From assembly GCA_949825065.1 (NCBI GenBank), contig OX463862.1, positions 20,813,071 through 20,877,070 on the forward strand: a stretch of 64,000 nt of DNA, given 5' to 3'. The translations under genes and the position numbers were made by a program. The notes under the pieces were generated by a model. The model was not told where the DNA came from and did not search any database. It was given only the letters and a program-made list of their open reading frames with translations. This document shows, one piece after another, positions 45,349 to 55,002 of this stretch; the first letter of the stretch is position 1; each line of letters begins with the position of its first letter. The DNA comes from Odontocerum albicorne. Taxonomy: Eukaryota; Arthropoda; Insecta; Trichoptera; Odontoceridae.

Positions 45349-45930
45349 TTAACTTCTCAATAAAGCTCTGAATCTGTTCTGAGAAAGCTGACTTGAACTG
45401 ACAATAATTTTGTAGAATAATAAAATTTTATGAAAAGCGAAGTTCACGAAACTCCACTGGCGAAATAATCCACAGTTGAGAGTGACATTTATACAAAGTG
45501 AAAGAAGTTTCATCCAAAAGCAACTTCAGTTTTGACACAAAATTCACTTGATAGCTTTTTGATATTCTCCTTGAGACTTTAGAAACTGCGTTTTAAAGGT
45601 AAAGTAATACAACTTTTTTTACAAAACATATGTTAAAGCTCATTTTAAGGAGCTTTATTGGTGATTTACAATGTAAATTTCATAAAAGCAAATTTACCCC
45701 ATAACAAGAAGAAAAAGGCATTGGTTTTCAAACTTTTTCATTGTAAAGCGCCCTTAACGTATACATATTATTTCGTGGTGCTATAAAAAAATTTAACCAA
45801 TTGGTGGGATGAGTGGGCTTGTTATTCACTTCACGGTTTCTGAAATCTTGAAATCAAACAAGATACCTACAGCTATCCTTTTTATGTGTTCCACGTTGTG
45901 CATGGGGCGATATTTAGTTTTCGTTATGGA
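45349..45930. other. AT-rich spacer
   Basis: No gene or repeat recognised. Confidence 0.4.
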
Positions 45931-46330
45931 TACATCCCCCACAACCCAGCTTTGTAAAGGTAAGTCGTTGAACATGGTACCAGGTTGCTGAACTTTAGTA
46001 CTTAGAAAAATATATTAATAATGAATATTTAGTGATATCTAAAAGTCCACCAGTTCCAATTAGATATTACTTCTCAAAACCCAACTTTGCAGAGGCAAGT
46101 CGTTGCAAGTGGAACCAAGATTCACTGAGCTTAAGCACTCAGCAAAGTGTATTTATCTTATACTGAAAACTCAACCAGTTCCAGTGAGGTGTCACTTCCT
46201 AAAACCCAACTTTGTAGAGATAAGCCGTTGCCATGGGAACCAGGATTCAGGGAACTTAAGTACTCGGAGAAGAAAATTAATCCTTTACTGCTATCCAAAA
46301 TTCAACCAGTTACAGTTAGATGTCCCTTTC
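45930..46330. repeat. Tandem repeat, period about 125-138 bp, three units
   Basis: Each unit has AAAACCCAACTTTGTAGAGR, TAAGYCGTTG, GGAACCAGGATTCA, CTTAAGTACTC and TCAACCAGTTCCAGTTAGAT. It lies just 3' of the candidate exon at 46362 on the minus strand. Confidence 0.75.
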
Positions 46331-46361
46331 TTTCATTGTAACCATGCATCAGTGCATTGCA

Positions 46362-46572
46362 TTAAGGATTGGCTGAAAGCATTGAACATTGCGAATACTC
46401 CGCAGTGCCCCTGGGAATAACTCGTGGCACTCCAGGACGCTGAGGCACAATGGGAATCTTTGGTGTAAGGGCTAGTCGATTGGCATTGATTGGATATGTT
46501 TCTCGTGTTCTGGAAGGAGGAGTCACATAGGTGTTGTACACGGCATACCCCTCTGGTATGGGGGAACGGGGA
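46362..46572 (-). CDS. Candidate alternative terminal exon (69 codons, proline-rich) or fortuitous frame
   Basis: ATATATTTTCAG precedes a T that would complete the AA of the phase-2 donor at 55002 (AAT, Asn). The frame then reads PRSPIPEGYAVYNTYVTPPS and ends ANP-stop at 46362. No strong donor lies inside, so it would be a last exon giving a truncated isoform. The upstream side of the acceptor is the 3' end of a SINE-A copy, so the splice site would lie within about 20 bases of SINE sequence. Its composition is coding-like and GC-richer than its surroundings. It could equally be part of an unrecognised mobile element. Confidence 0.3.
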
Positions 46573-46588
46573 CTGAAAATATATTGTG

Positions 46589-46802
46589 TTGTATTATACT
46601 TTTTTTGCTGTATACAGTACAACTCAGTGGACTTATTTCCTTGTAGCAATACCTTCTAATCAACTAGAAAGATGTAAGCAAGACCTTAAGTGAAAACCAG
46701 ATTAGAATCTTATTTTTAAAAAAAATGTGTTCCAACGGAAATTGAACCGATGACCTCTGGGCTTGGAGACAAGCGTTTTACCAACTAAGTCACGGAGGTC
46801 GT
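46589..46802 (-). mobile_element. SINE-A, full length
   Basis: Minus strand: GACGACCTCCGTGACTTAGT, GAGGTCATCGGTTCAATTTC, CGTTGGAACACATTTTTT, TGGTTTTCACTTAAGGTCTT, GATTAGAAGGTATTGCTACA, GTTGTACTGTATACAGC, ending GTATAATACAACAC. This 213-bp copy is a good family reference. Its 3' end is 17 bases from the candidate acceptor at 46573. Confidence 0.85.
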
Positions 46803-46804
46803 CT

Positions 46805-46945
46805 TTTAATCAATTTATATATAATACATACGTACATACATATACAATACAATAACTCAGTTTCCTTTTCGAGGTAGGCAGATAGAATAGAGCGCCAAAC
46901 TTTCCAGATGTAACACTCATATTTCGCCTTTTCTACTTCCATATA
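46805..46945 (-). pseudogene. LINE-X 3' terminus
   Basis: Translates as YMEVEKAKYECYIWKVWRSI, LSAYLEKETELL on the minus strand; sandwiched between two SINE-A copies. Confidence 0.6.
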
Positions 46946-46946
46946 C

Positions 46947-47140
46947 CTGTTGTATACATTACAACCTGGCAGGTTTATTTTCATCAGGTATTCTCTTTCA
47001 GCTAACCTATTTCCGCTTGAAGAAGATTTAAGTAAAAACCAGATTGAAACACTTATTATAATTATTAACGGGAATCAAACCAGCAGCCCCCGAGCTGTAC
47101 AGAAGACAGGTTTCTTACAAAGTAATTTACGGATGTCGAA
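46947..47140 (-). mobile_element. SINE-A, near full length
   Basis: Plus-strand landmarks: TGTATACATTACAACCTGGC, AGGTTTATTTTCATCAGG, ATTTAAGTAAAAACCAGATT, AACGGGAATCAAACCAGCAG. It follows a LINE-X end directly. Confidence 0.7.
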
Positions 47141-47319
47141 AAGTAAAATATCTCTAGCTTATTGTTAAGTTATGTATATAAGGTTAAAACTATGTGGAAT
47201 TTTATATTAAAATGTTTATCCATCACAAGTGTGTGGTATATTTACGCAAATAATGTATATGTTATTGTATATATAAACATCATATAGTGTTTTCCAGTTT
47301 CACGAAATGCGGGAACTTA

Positions 47320-47655
47320 GAAAAATAAATGATGTGTCAATATATTAAGAACGAATGAGAATTGAAAACTAGTGTGTGAAGAAGGGGGTGGACCAAGTAA
47401 ATTATGTGGTTTGGACATGTTGAACGGATGAGTGACGAAAGACTGACTTATAAAATCCAAGCATAAGTGGTGTTCGTAGTAGATGAACGAGAAATAAATG
47501 AAATTTTAGAAACTAGGAAAGGTAGACTTAAAAGACAGAAAGAAAATTATGGGAAAATTAATTAATGCGGAGGAACTGAAGGAAGTATGTTGCGATAATA
47601 AAGTAATTCTCTCTGTTTCTGCCTACTCGAACAGGGAAAAAGTGTGATGGTATGC
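47320..47655 (+). pseudogene. LINE-X C-terminus
   Basis: LWFGHVERMSDERLTYKIQ, then GRLKRQKENYGK and a terminal block (TCTCTGTTTCTGCCTACTCG) matching the antisense of CGAGGTAGGCAGATAAC at 42789. Confidence 0.55.
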
Positions 47656-47661
47656 ATGTAA

Positions 47662-48202
47662 AGGGTCTTTCAAATTGAGCGGTTTTTTTTAATTCTTGAA
47701 TAAAACACACAATTTGCTTTGATTTCAAAAAACTTTTTATTGATCATTGAAAATGTACGATATTTAAACACAAAAATTAATATCCGCCAAATGTCCACCT
47801 CTTGCAGCTCCACAGATGTCCACTCTTTTGTCAAAATTTTCGATGACATTTTGGGATAATTGCGGTTCTAACTCACCAATAACGTGAATAATTTAATCCT
47901 TCAGCTCAGGAATTGATTGGGGGGTCATTCTTATAGACCTGGCTTTTCACGTAACCCCAGAGAAAATAGTCCAACTGTGTCAGATCACATGATCTTGGTG
48001 GCCAGTTAACATCACTGTTTCCGGAGATTACAATATATAAAATAATTCAACAATTTGAACGCGTTGTTGTATTGTATACGACTCCATTTTTATAAGTGTC
48101 ATACATTACACTTCTCAAATGTCACAAGAAGCAGGCAAGTTCGCGACGCCATCTGTGTTTTATCCAAGAATTCAAAAAGCCGCTCAATTTGAAAGATCAT
48201 TT
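47662..48202 (-). mobile_element. Mariner-superfamily MITE with about 45-bp inverted ends
   Basis: Both ends read TCTTTCAAATTGAGCGG, then TTTTNNAATTCTTGRATAAA, ACACA. The minus strand inside encodes a decayed C-terminal transposase (CPPRSCDLTQLDYF, GLVKSQVYKN…IPELK). The middle of the gene is deleted. Same family as 27930-28330. Confidence 0.8.
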
Positions 48203-48364
48203 TTTACGAACTACAAATTGGACTGGATTTGAATTATTTTATAATCTAGTCTAGGATCTGCTTTTCGAAACATATGTAGATGTAGGTAACTCCCCAATCT
48301 AATGACTGCAGCCGCCACTTTCCTATCGTTACACCTATAACTTACTTTTTTTAGTAATATTACT

Positions 48365-48440
48365 AAACTTTCAATAATATTGGGTTCGAATCCCGGGTTA
48401 GAGCACCTTTAAAGACAGTTTGCTCTTTTTTTTCATATGA
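48365..48440 (+). mobile_element. SINE-D fragment
   Basis: AATATTGGGTTCGAATCCCG, GGTTAGAGCACCTTTAAAGA, CAGTTTGCTC. Confidence 0.6.
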
Positions 48441-48534
48441 TATTCGAATATATTGAAGAGTGTGGCTCGGATATATTGAAGAGTGTGGCCATGAGAGAAT
48501 ATTGTCTCCACCCCCAATTGAGCCTTCGGATTTA

Positions 48535-48755
48535 AAACCTCTGGAGTAAGCATAGTTCAATGGTTAATATGGTGAACTTGCGGTTCGTCATTGAACGTGT
48601 TGACAACACTACCACTCGACGTGTGTGACTGTTGTTACCAGACGAATTCTTTACCAAACAAGTACAATTTTTTTGTGTACCATCGGGAACCAAACTCAGA
48701 ACCCACGAGGGGTTGTCAAGAATCTTACCACTAACATAGGTGGTCGTTAACATAG
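48535..48755 (-). mobile_element. SINE-C-like tRNA-headed fragment
   Basis: The minus strand has ACGACCACCTATGTTAGTGG (box A-like) and GTTTGGTTCCCGATGGTACA (box B-like) followed by A-rich sequence. The remainder to 48535 is unassigned. Confidence 0.4.
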
Positions 48756-49079
48756 TATGTTTTTTAATGTCTTTATATAAATTGTTCCTTTCTTGTTAAT
48801 GGTATTGAGGTTATGTTATTCGATTATTCACGAAGTATGAAGTCGTGATATGCACTTCAATAACCAATTTCCGCAACACGAGCGAATCCAAAGTTTTCCT
48901 GTTCTAAACTTTCAATTCGCCTGAGAATATTTGCTATGGGAATATGTATGGGTTTTCTGAGAATAAATGGAGCGTTTGTTTTGTAGAATTGCTTTTTGAA
49001 AATACACTACACTGTAATTTATTCTTAAAAGGTGATATAAAAGTGGACTTAAAATCTGCGTTATCGAAAAATATCCGTT

Positions 49080-49425
49080 AAATCCAAACATATATTTCAT
49101 CACACCATATCCCTTGTGGCATAGGTAGAGATAACAAATCTCCAATCTTTTCTATCTAAGCACACGACTTTCACAACAGACAACCTCCGTGGCCTAGTTG
49201 GTAAGGCGTCTGTTTCCCAACCAGCAGGAATCCAGATTTTTTAAAAAAGAAAAGGATTCCCGTCAAGATTTCACTTTAGACCTCTTTAAAATCATTTTGT
49301 TGGTTGGAAGTGATCAACCCAGCAGGTTGTACTGCATACAACTAAAGTGTAATACAACACAAGACAACTTTCACCTCATCTACATTCATACATTACGACA
49401 TAACGCAAAGGTTTCTTTGTAGTTA
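49080..49425 (-). pseudogene. LINE-X 3' end, split by a SINE-A
   Basis: ATATCCCTTGTGGCATAGGT, TCTATCTAAGCACACGACTT and, after the SINE, ACAACTTTCACCTCATCTAC, ATTCATAC follow the order seen at 7230-7310. A CTTTCAC copy stands on each side of the SINE. Confidence 0.5.
49183..49372 (+). mobile_element. SINE-A, near full length
   Basis: GACAACCTCCGTGGCCTAGT, TGGTAAGGCGTCTG, CCAGCAGGAATCCAGATT, TTGGTTGGAAGTGATCAACC, CAGCAGGTTGTACTGCATAC, GTGTAATACAACAC. The box A is almost perfect; box B is decayed. Confidence 0.8.
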
Positions 49426-50141
49426 GTCTCCCCGATAATAGCTTTGGCTAGTGTAGTGTTCACATAAAATCATATTTTTTATAACATCTTCTGAAAAGGA
49501 CTGTCTTCAAATGCTTCCTAAAGCTGCACATACAACCCATATCTCTAATACTTAGAGGCTGGCCATTTCATGCCACGTTAAGTCAATTATAAGAAAATGG
49601 AGAAAATGGCAAGTAAATATAATTGATATATTCATCAATTATTATTTCTACGTCGCCGAGACGCAATTCTCAGACACAGCGTACGCACCTCTGTATTAAA
49701 TAATTTTGATATCTTTGCTTCTGAGAAGGCTCGACCTCCTCGAATAACATTAATTAAACATTCTGATTGCTCGCCAAGTCCTCTGATCCGGCACAAGGGG
49801 GGGCTCTAGAGGACCACTTCTCAGAAGCTACACCTTCCAGCTAAGGAGAAATGGCTGTGAAGTGAAGGTAAGTCGTTTGATATTGGGCAATTTCATATTT
49901 TTTTCAGAAAGTCGAATTTTAGTTATATAAAATTATTTATTGAATTTTTTGTATCAGTATGATAAAAATAATTTGAGTATTCCAAACAGTTATTTCGTAT
50001 ATATATTCAAGTTAAATTCAAACGCAAATTGTAAAAAAATGCTTTTGAACGGTGGTTTTGATATTTTTAGCATTTCAATTTATTTATTTATATATAACAA
50101 GAAATTTTATATTATAAATACATAATTTGTGAAAAAACCAC

Positions 50142-50395
50142 AGGATATTTAATATGGACACACAATTTTTAATATATCTGGGTTTCTTGCCTCTCATTTG
50201 TCGTGTCCCCAGTAAACTAGGCCTGTTACTTTTAGGGCGCGCAGAGAAAACTATGACTGGAGTGCAGGGTGTTCATCATACGCGACGTTAACGGCATCCT
50301 AACTAGGCCTGTCGTGTCCCCAGTAAACTAGACCTGTTGTTTTTTCGCAAATTATGTATATGTCATGTGTAAAATAAATAAACAAAAAAAAAATA
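50142..50395. mobile_element. SINE-C pieces flanking a 79-bp insert
   Basis: TGTCGTGTCCCCAGTAAACT, AGGCCTGT occurs at 50202 and again at 50308. Between the copies lies a 79-bp segment (ACTTTTAGGGCGCGCAGAGA … CGTTAACGGCATCCTAA) whose inverted relative is at 51736-51812. The right part ends GTTTTTTCGCAAATTATG and AAATAAATAAAC, the SINE-C tail. Confidence 0.55.
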
Positions 50396-50700
50396 ACAAC
50401 CACGCTCCGATCCACTGCCTACATTTTTTGCCGCCTTTTGCCTTTATTGAATTCGGACCCCCATTGTATATCATGGGAGCCAAATTGGCATATTGCCTTT
50501 GGCCAAAGGATGTTCTAACTCTAGGAATGGTGAAATTTGATCAGTTCCAATGCGTGTCACGTGTCTCTGCTGAGTTTGCCTTTCCTTTTTTTCCTGTTGT
50601 TAGTGCCAGATAATGAATTTAGTGTAAGTTGGTTACGTTTAGGACCCAATACTCCCTGCAAAGCTCCACTATGGAACGTAATAAGTTTAATATATGAAAA
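50396..50700. other. Unassigned segment with an open frame
   Basis: GC-richer; frame to 50613 (FIEFGPPLYIMGAKLAYCLW) is unrecognised. No splice evidence that links it to the host gene. Confidence 0.3.
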
Positions 50701-51430
50701 ACTAGATATATGGAAACTATGATTTCAGTTACATCTATGGGATGTTACATTTATGAATTTAACGCTTATTAGTATATTAAAAACTAGAAATACCAGAATC
50801 TATGCTTCATCACTTGACACTGGCGTATACTCCTTCATATATAGGAGTTTACGGCCATTATTCAAAGAGAGAGAGAGAGAATCTATGCTTTGTAGTTATA
50901 TCTATGGCATTGTTTATGTATGGAACGTAAATTAATATATAAAAAAACTAGAAATATTGAATGTACGCTTTATAGTTACATATGTGGCATTGTTTATGTA
51001 TGGAACATTAATTAGTATATGAAAAACTAGAAATATGGAATATATGCTTTAGAGGTACATCTATGGCAGTGTTTATCTATGTAACGTAAGTTAGTATATG
51101 AAAAACTAGAAATATGACATTTATGCTTTGTAGTTATATCTATGGCATTATTTATACATGAAACGTATGAAAAAGTAGAAAAAAAATATGTGGTTTATAA
51201 TATACACTTTGTAATTATATCTATGGCATCGTTTATGTATGGAACGTAAATTAGTATATGAAAAACTATAAATATGGAATCTATGCTTTTTAGTTACATC
51301 TATGGCATTGTTCATGTTCATGAACGTAAATTAGTATATGAAAAACTATAAATATGGAATCTATGCTTTGTAGTTACATCTATGGCATTCTTTATGTATG
51401 GAACGTAAATTAGTATATGAAAAACTAGAA
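50700..51430. repeat. Tandem repeat, unit about 79 bp, about eight copies
   Basis: Units contain ACATCTATGGCATTGTTTAT, GTATGGAACGTAAATTAGTA, TATGAAAAACTAGAAATATG, GAATCTATGCTTTGTAGTT. One unit near 50820-50880 carries an unrelated insertion with GAGAGAGAGAGA. Confidence 0.85.
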
Positions 51431-51735
51431 AAAAAGGATGGTTTATAACATACAAATTAACCATTTTTTTATTAGTGAATACGTTTTTTTAACTCTACAC
51501 TTTGTGACAACTGAAAATATCTAAAATTATACTAGGTGGGTAGATTTTTCCTAAGATGTCCCAAGGGGACACTGGTCAATAAAAGGTTGGGAAACCCAAA
51601 TGTATATGATATATAGTATGGCATAAAACTTTTCAAGAACCAATCAAGAAATATACTTTAAATAAAGTGGAATATTGCGCACAGCTTCAGGAATAGACAA
51701 ATAGTAAAAAAGGTAAAAATTCTTCCAAAAGGCAT

Positions 51736-51812
51736 ATGTTAGGATGCCGTTTACGTCACGTATCACGAACACCCTGCACTCTAGTGATAGCTTTCTCTGC
51801 CCACCCTAAAAG
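51736..51812 (-). repeat. Inverted copy of the 79-bp segment at 50229-50307
   Basis: Reversed, it reads CTTTTAGGGTGGGCAGAGAA, AGCTATCACTAGAGTGCAGG, GTGTTCGTGATACG … GGCATCCTAAC, matching the other copy at roughly nine in ten bases. Confidence 0.8.
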
Positions 51813-52204
51813 TGCCATGGCGTGTTGGTGACAATAAACATTAAGGATACTGGTATCACTATGGTGAAAGCAATTCAAGCGCACGATCAATACAGTTTGA
51901 CAATTATAAATCAATTTTCTCAGTGCACGTCGTGACCTTTAAACTTGAGAACGATATTTCATAATGTATGGAAATGCTAAATTCTTTGATAAATACAGTT
52001 TTCGAAGAAAGTTGTGGCGTACTAGAGAAACCGACCAGGACCGGCGTTGTCTTTCTTAGATGGAGTGCGTTGCACGCAGGCAGTCTATAATTAAATGACA
52101 TGAATTTTAGTTCTTGTTCTTTAATATTAGATATATTTCACTGTGAATCTAGAGAGCTTGGAAACTCTTATCTTTCTCTTTGAAGTTTTTCCAAACAATA
52201 AATT

Positions 52205-52320
52205 AATATATTATTTATAATTAAGGAATTTACACTGTGGAGGAAAACCTTGGAACCGGTAGGGCTATATAGTACCGTTATACAAAGTGCAATACACAGT
52301 GTTTGACTTAACACATTTTA
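52205..52320 (+). repeat. Decayed HHR-like repeat copy
   Basis: GGAAAACCTTGGAACCGGTA, GGGCTATATAGTACCGTTAT, ACAAAGTGCAATACACAGTG keeps the right part of the family; the CTGANGA box is lost. Confidence 0.5.
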
Positions 52321-52401
52321 ATTAATTGACATCTATTCACCATACATCAAATTATATTTAGAGTGCACCAATCCTTTCGAGAGAGAGAAAATCCAGATAA
52401 T

Positions 52402-52490
52402 TTCGGAACGTTCATCATGAACGTTCCCGCTTGTCTATCATGGCAGTATGTAACATCACACTTACATACTACCATGGTAGACAAGCGGGA
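52402..52490. repeat. Long hairpin: 28-bp arms, 8-base loop
   Basis: CCCGCTTGTCTATCATGGCA (52426-52453 arm) pairs with 52462-52489 with two mismatches. A second palindrome GGAACGTTCATCATGAACGTTCC overlaps its left shoulder. Confidence 0.9.
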
Positions 52491-52499
52491 TCGCCATTT

Positions 52500-53525
52500 A
52501 TCGTCTTGACTTGCTCCTGAGTTTTCCAGATTGGTCGATGTGAGATAAGACGGAGTGGTAGTGGTTCTCTTATTTGCGGAACCACAGGTAACTGGTTGAT
52601 TTGCAACATCATTTTCTTTAATGTATTTTTTCTGTACGAGACAAAAAATAATTAGTGCATTTAAAATGTGGTGTTTCAGCCAATTTTTTACGCATTCTAT
52701 AGAACGCTAGGATAATTAATCGATCAATTATTGAAAAACTCAGGGTTGAAACGCGTTTTTCTGTGGTGTGTGTGGAAAAACTCATTGACCACAAAGTCAC
52801 TCACTCAGAAAAAAAGAAGGTTTTGACACGTGATTATTTTTTTGAATTTTAATCGTATTTATTACGAGGGGTTGGCAATTTTTGGTTTCATCGCGTAGGC
52901 CGAACGAATCTTAGCGTCGACCCTGTGACTTACCACAGCCTTCCTGCGTCTCGTGGGGCCGCGTTGAAGTTTCATGGAGCAAAGTTAATATAAGCGAAGT
53001 TTTCAAACATTAAATCAGTTTGTCTTTTGAAATTGTTTTAGATTCTATTTGCAGGTGCATGCCAGTTTTGTTATTTCCAGCCCAACTTGTAATTTCCAGT
53101 ATATACGAGTACTTGCTTGGAAAATAAGCTAATTTTAAGTACGAGTTCGGTATGATAATAGAATACGCATTCCTGTATGCGATTAACATTTACCGCCTTC
53201 GTCTTCTTTTTTCAACTCAGATAAACTGGAACTGGTAGATAAGAACTGTTCTGTTAACGTGTGTTGGGCGAGTTCAAAGATATATTGAAAACAGAGCGTT
53301 AAATAAAATATACAGAAACCACGCTAAACTCATATCAAAAGTAATATAAATGATATTCTGCCCACCTTGATATAGGGAAGTAAAGCTTGGAGCTGGTAGA
53401 AGAATGATGAAATAAAGAAAAAATGTCGTAAAGACGCGTGCATTAGATAAACTTGTGGAGTGAGAACCCCGGGTGAAGACAACTATTTAATCAAATAGGT
53501 GACAGAGGTTGCCAAGGGATGTCAC
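52500..53525. other. Unassigned sequence
   Basis: It holds a GC-richer stretch at 52890-52980; no frame, splice signal or known element was recognised. Confidence 0.4.
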
Positions 53526-53529
53526 TTTG

Positions 53530-53855
53530 AGGGACGATATCAGTGGCTTAGTTAGTAAAACGCTTGACTCCACCCGGCAGTTTTGGGGATTCCCGATGAT
53601 ACTAAAAGAAACAAAAAAAGGTCCAGTCTGATGAAAGACTTCGTGTACAAGTGTTGTTTTAACATCACGTGGGGTAACACCAATATGTGCAATGAGGAAT
53701 CGCGAATCCCATGTATACTCCAGTGGCTCAACAATCGAAAGCTTGGTTCCAAACCCAGATCCATTAAAATTGTATGTCCAAATCAAATTACCTGTTGTTT
53801 TTTCGCAAATTGTGTATATTTCTTGTTATGTGTAATAATAAATAAATAAATAAAG
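53530..53855 (+). mobile_element. SINE-C, full length
   Basis: ATATCAGTGGCTTAGTTAGT (box A), GGGGATTCCCGATGATACTA (box B-like), a second GTGGCTCAACAATCGAAAGC, TTGGTTCCAAACCC module, CAGATCCATTAAAATTGTAT, CCTGTTGTTTTTTCGCAAAT and an (AAATA)n end. The double tRNA-like module is notable. Confidence 0.6.
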
Positions 53856-53874
53856 TCAAATGTTGAAGGGAATG

Positions 53875-53928
53875 AAGCATACGAAAAAGAAATCTTTAAT
53901 CCCTTAAAGATTTCTTTTTCGTATGCTT
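53875..53928. repeat. Perfect hairpin: 25-bp arms, 4-base loop
   Basis: The arm AAGCATACGAAAAAGAAATC (53875-53899) is exactly complementary to 53904-53928; loop TCCC. Confidence 0.95.
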
Positions 53929-54033
53929 TCGTAAGGCTTTAAAAATTCTTAAGCTTACCATATCTATTGATCTCAGAATCCAAAAATTAAGATATTAAAA
54001 ATGAAATATTTTTTCATGGATATAAAAAAATTA

Positions 54034-54375
54034 CATCCGTCCCATAACAAACTTCCTCTATAAAACCCCCATCCGCCCTATCTTGACATATATTAAGGCT
54101 GTTTGGGGTAGCAACACGGACCAACTTTAGGTTCAACGAGTGCAGAACAAGGCATTCAATATCTTTAACACCTATCCCAGTATAAACCTGGGGGCTTCCG
54201 AGAGTAAGTCCGATCTACCTTTCCGTTATAAGCACAGACTTCCGAAGCATCATCTGTTGCCTGACGAGTCCTACAGCATTAGCAGGGAGTACCAAGATCT
54301 TAGTGAATGTAATGAAATACAAGTAGCCTGGACGAGTGACCATGTACGTGTTAAAAAGTTATTATTAAAATAATT
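54034..54375 (+). pseudogene. Jockey-type ORF2 fragment
   Basis: ITNFLYKTPIRPILTYIKAV, WGSNTDQL, stop, VQRVQNKAFNIFNTYPS: the RT thumb block LYKxxIRPILTY…VWG…QNKxLR. Lies on the intron side of exon 1, 630 bp from its donor. Confidence 0.65.
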
Positions 54376-54998
54376 AGTTGTAAAAATTGTTATCTAGTTA
54401 TGTATATTAACTATTACTAAGAAATTTAATATTACGATTATTAAAAAAAAAAATTACTTGCAGGAAATTAAAATTAAGTTAGCTAATAGTTTTGATGTAG
54501 AAATAAGATTAGTTTTTAAGTAATAAATTTGTATATAGTCTTTTGCAAATATGTGTTTTATAGATTACTTTATTAAATAAATAAAAAAGATGTATCCAGC
54601 GCATTTGATTGCCCGCGCAATCTTTTTCGTGATGCAAGTGTAGTATTGTTTACTTATTTATTGACATTTCATTTTATAACGATCTTGTGAGCTTATTACT
54701 ATCTTGCAATTTTATCCAAATAACCAGACAAAAGTAAATAAAGTTGTCTAAAAAAATATTGTTAATTTGTACGAAATTCATGAAAAATGAGAGCGATCAA
54801 TCAATGAAAGAAGAAACGGAATGATTGAGAAGAAAAACAAGTCATGAATGAAACACGTAATATTACTTACTCTAGATTAAGAGTCAAACATGGTCATATG
54901 TATTGGTTGTCTTAATGTCGTAAAAAAATGACTGGTTGTTTTAATGTCATAATGGAACTAACACAGAAGTAACATTTGGAAATATAAAAAAAAAATAC
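54376..54998. other. AT-rich intron sequence next to the exon-1 donor
   Basis: Nothing recognised beyond AAATAAATAAAA at 54575-54590. Confidence 0.5.
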
Positions 54999-55002
54999 TT
55001 AC

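Larger units (their letters stand above)
10175..55002 (-). other. Inferred first coding intron, about 44.8 kb, filled with transposable elements
   Basis: It is bounded by GTAAGTAT at 55002 and an AG at 10175-10176. Nearly every recognisable piece inside is a LINE, SINE, DNA-transposon or tandem-repeat fragment in either orientation. One internal alternative acceptor (46573) is discussed separately. The intron is inferred from phase and peptide continuity only. Confidence 0.5.

Noticed and set aside
54140..54373. Host exon near the exon-1 donor
   Set aside because: The upstream in-frame text (LYKTPIRPILTY) is jockey ORF2, so this is a retroelement remnant.
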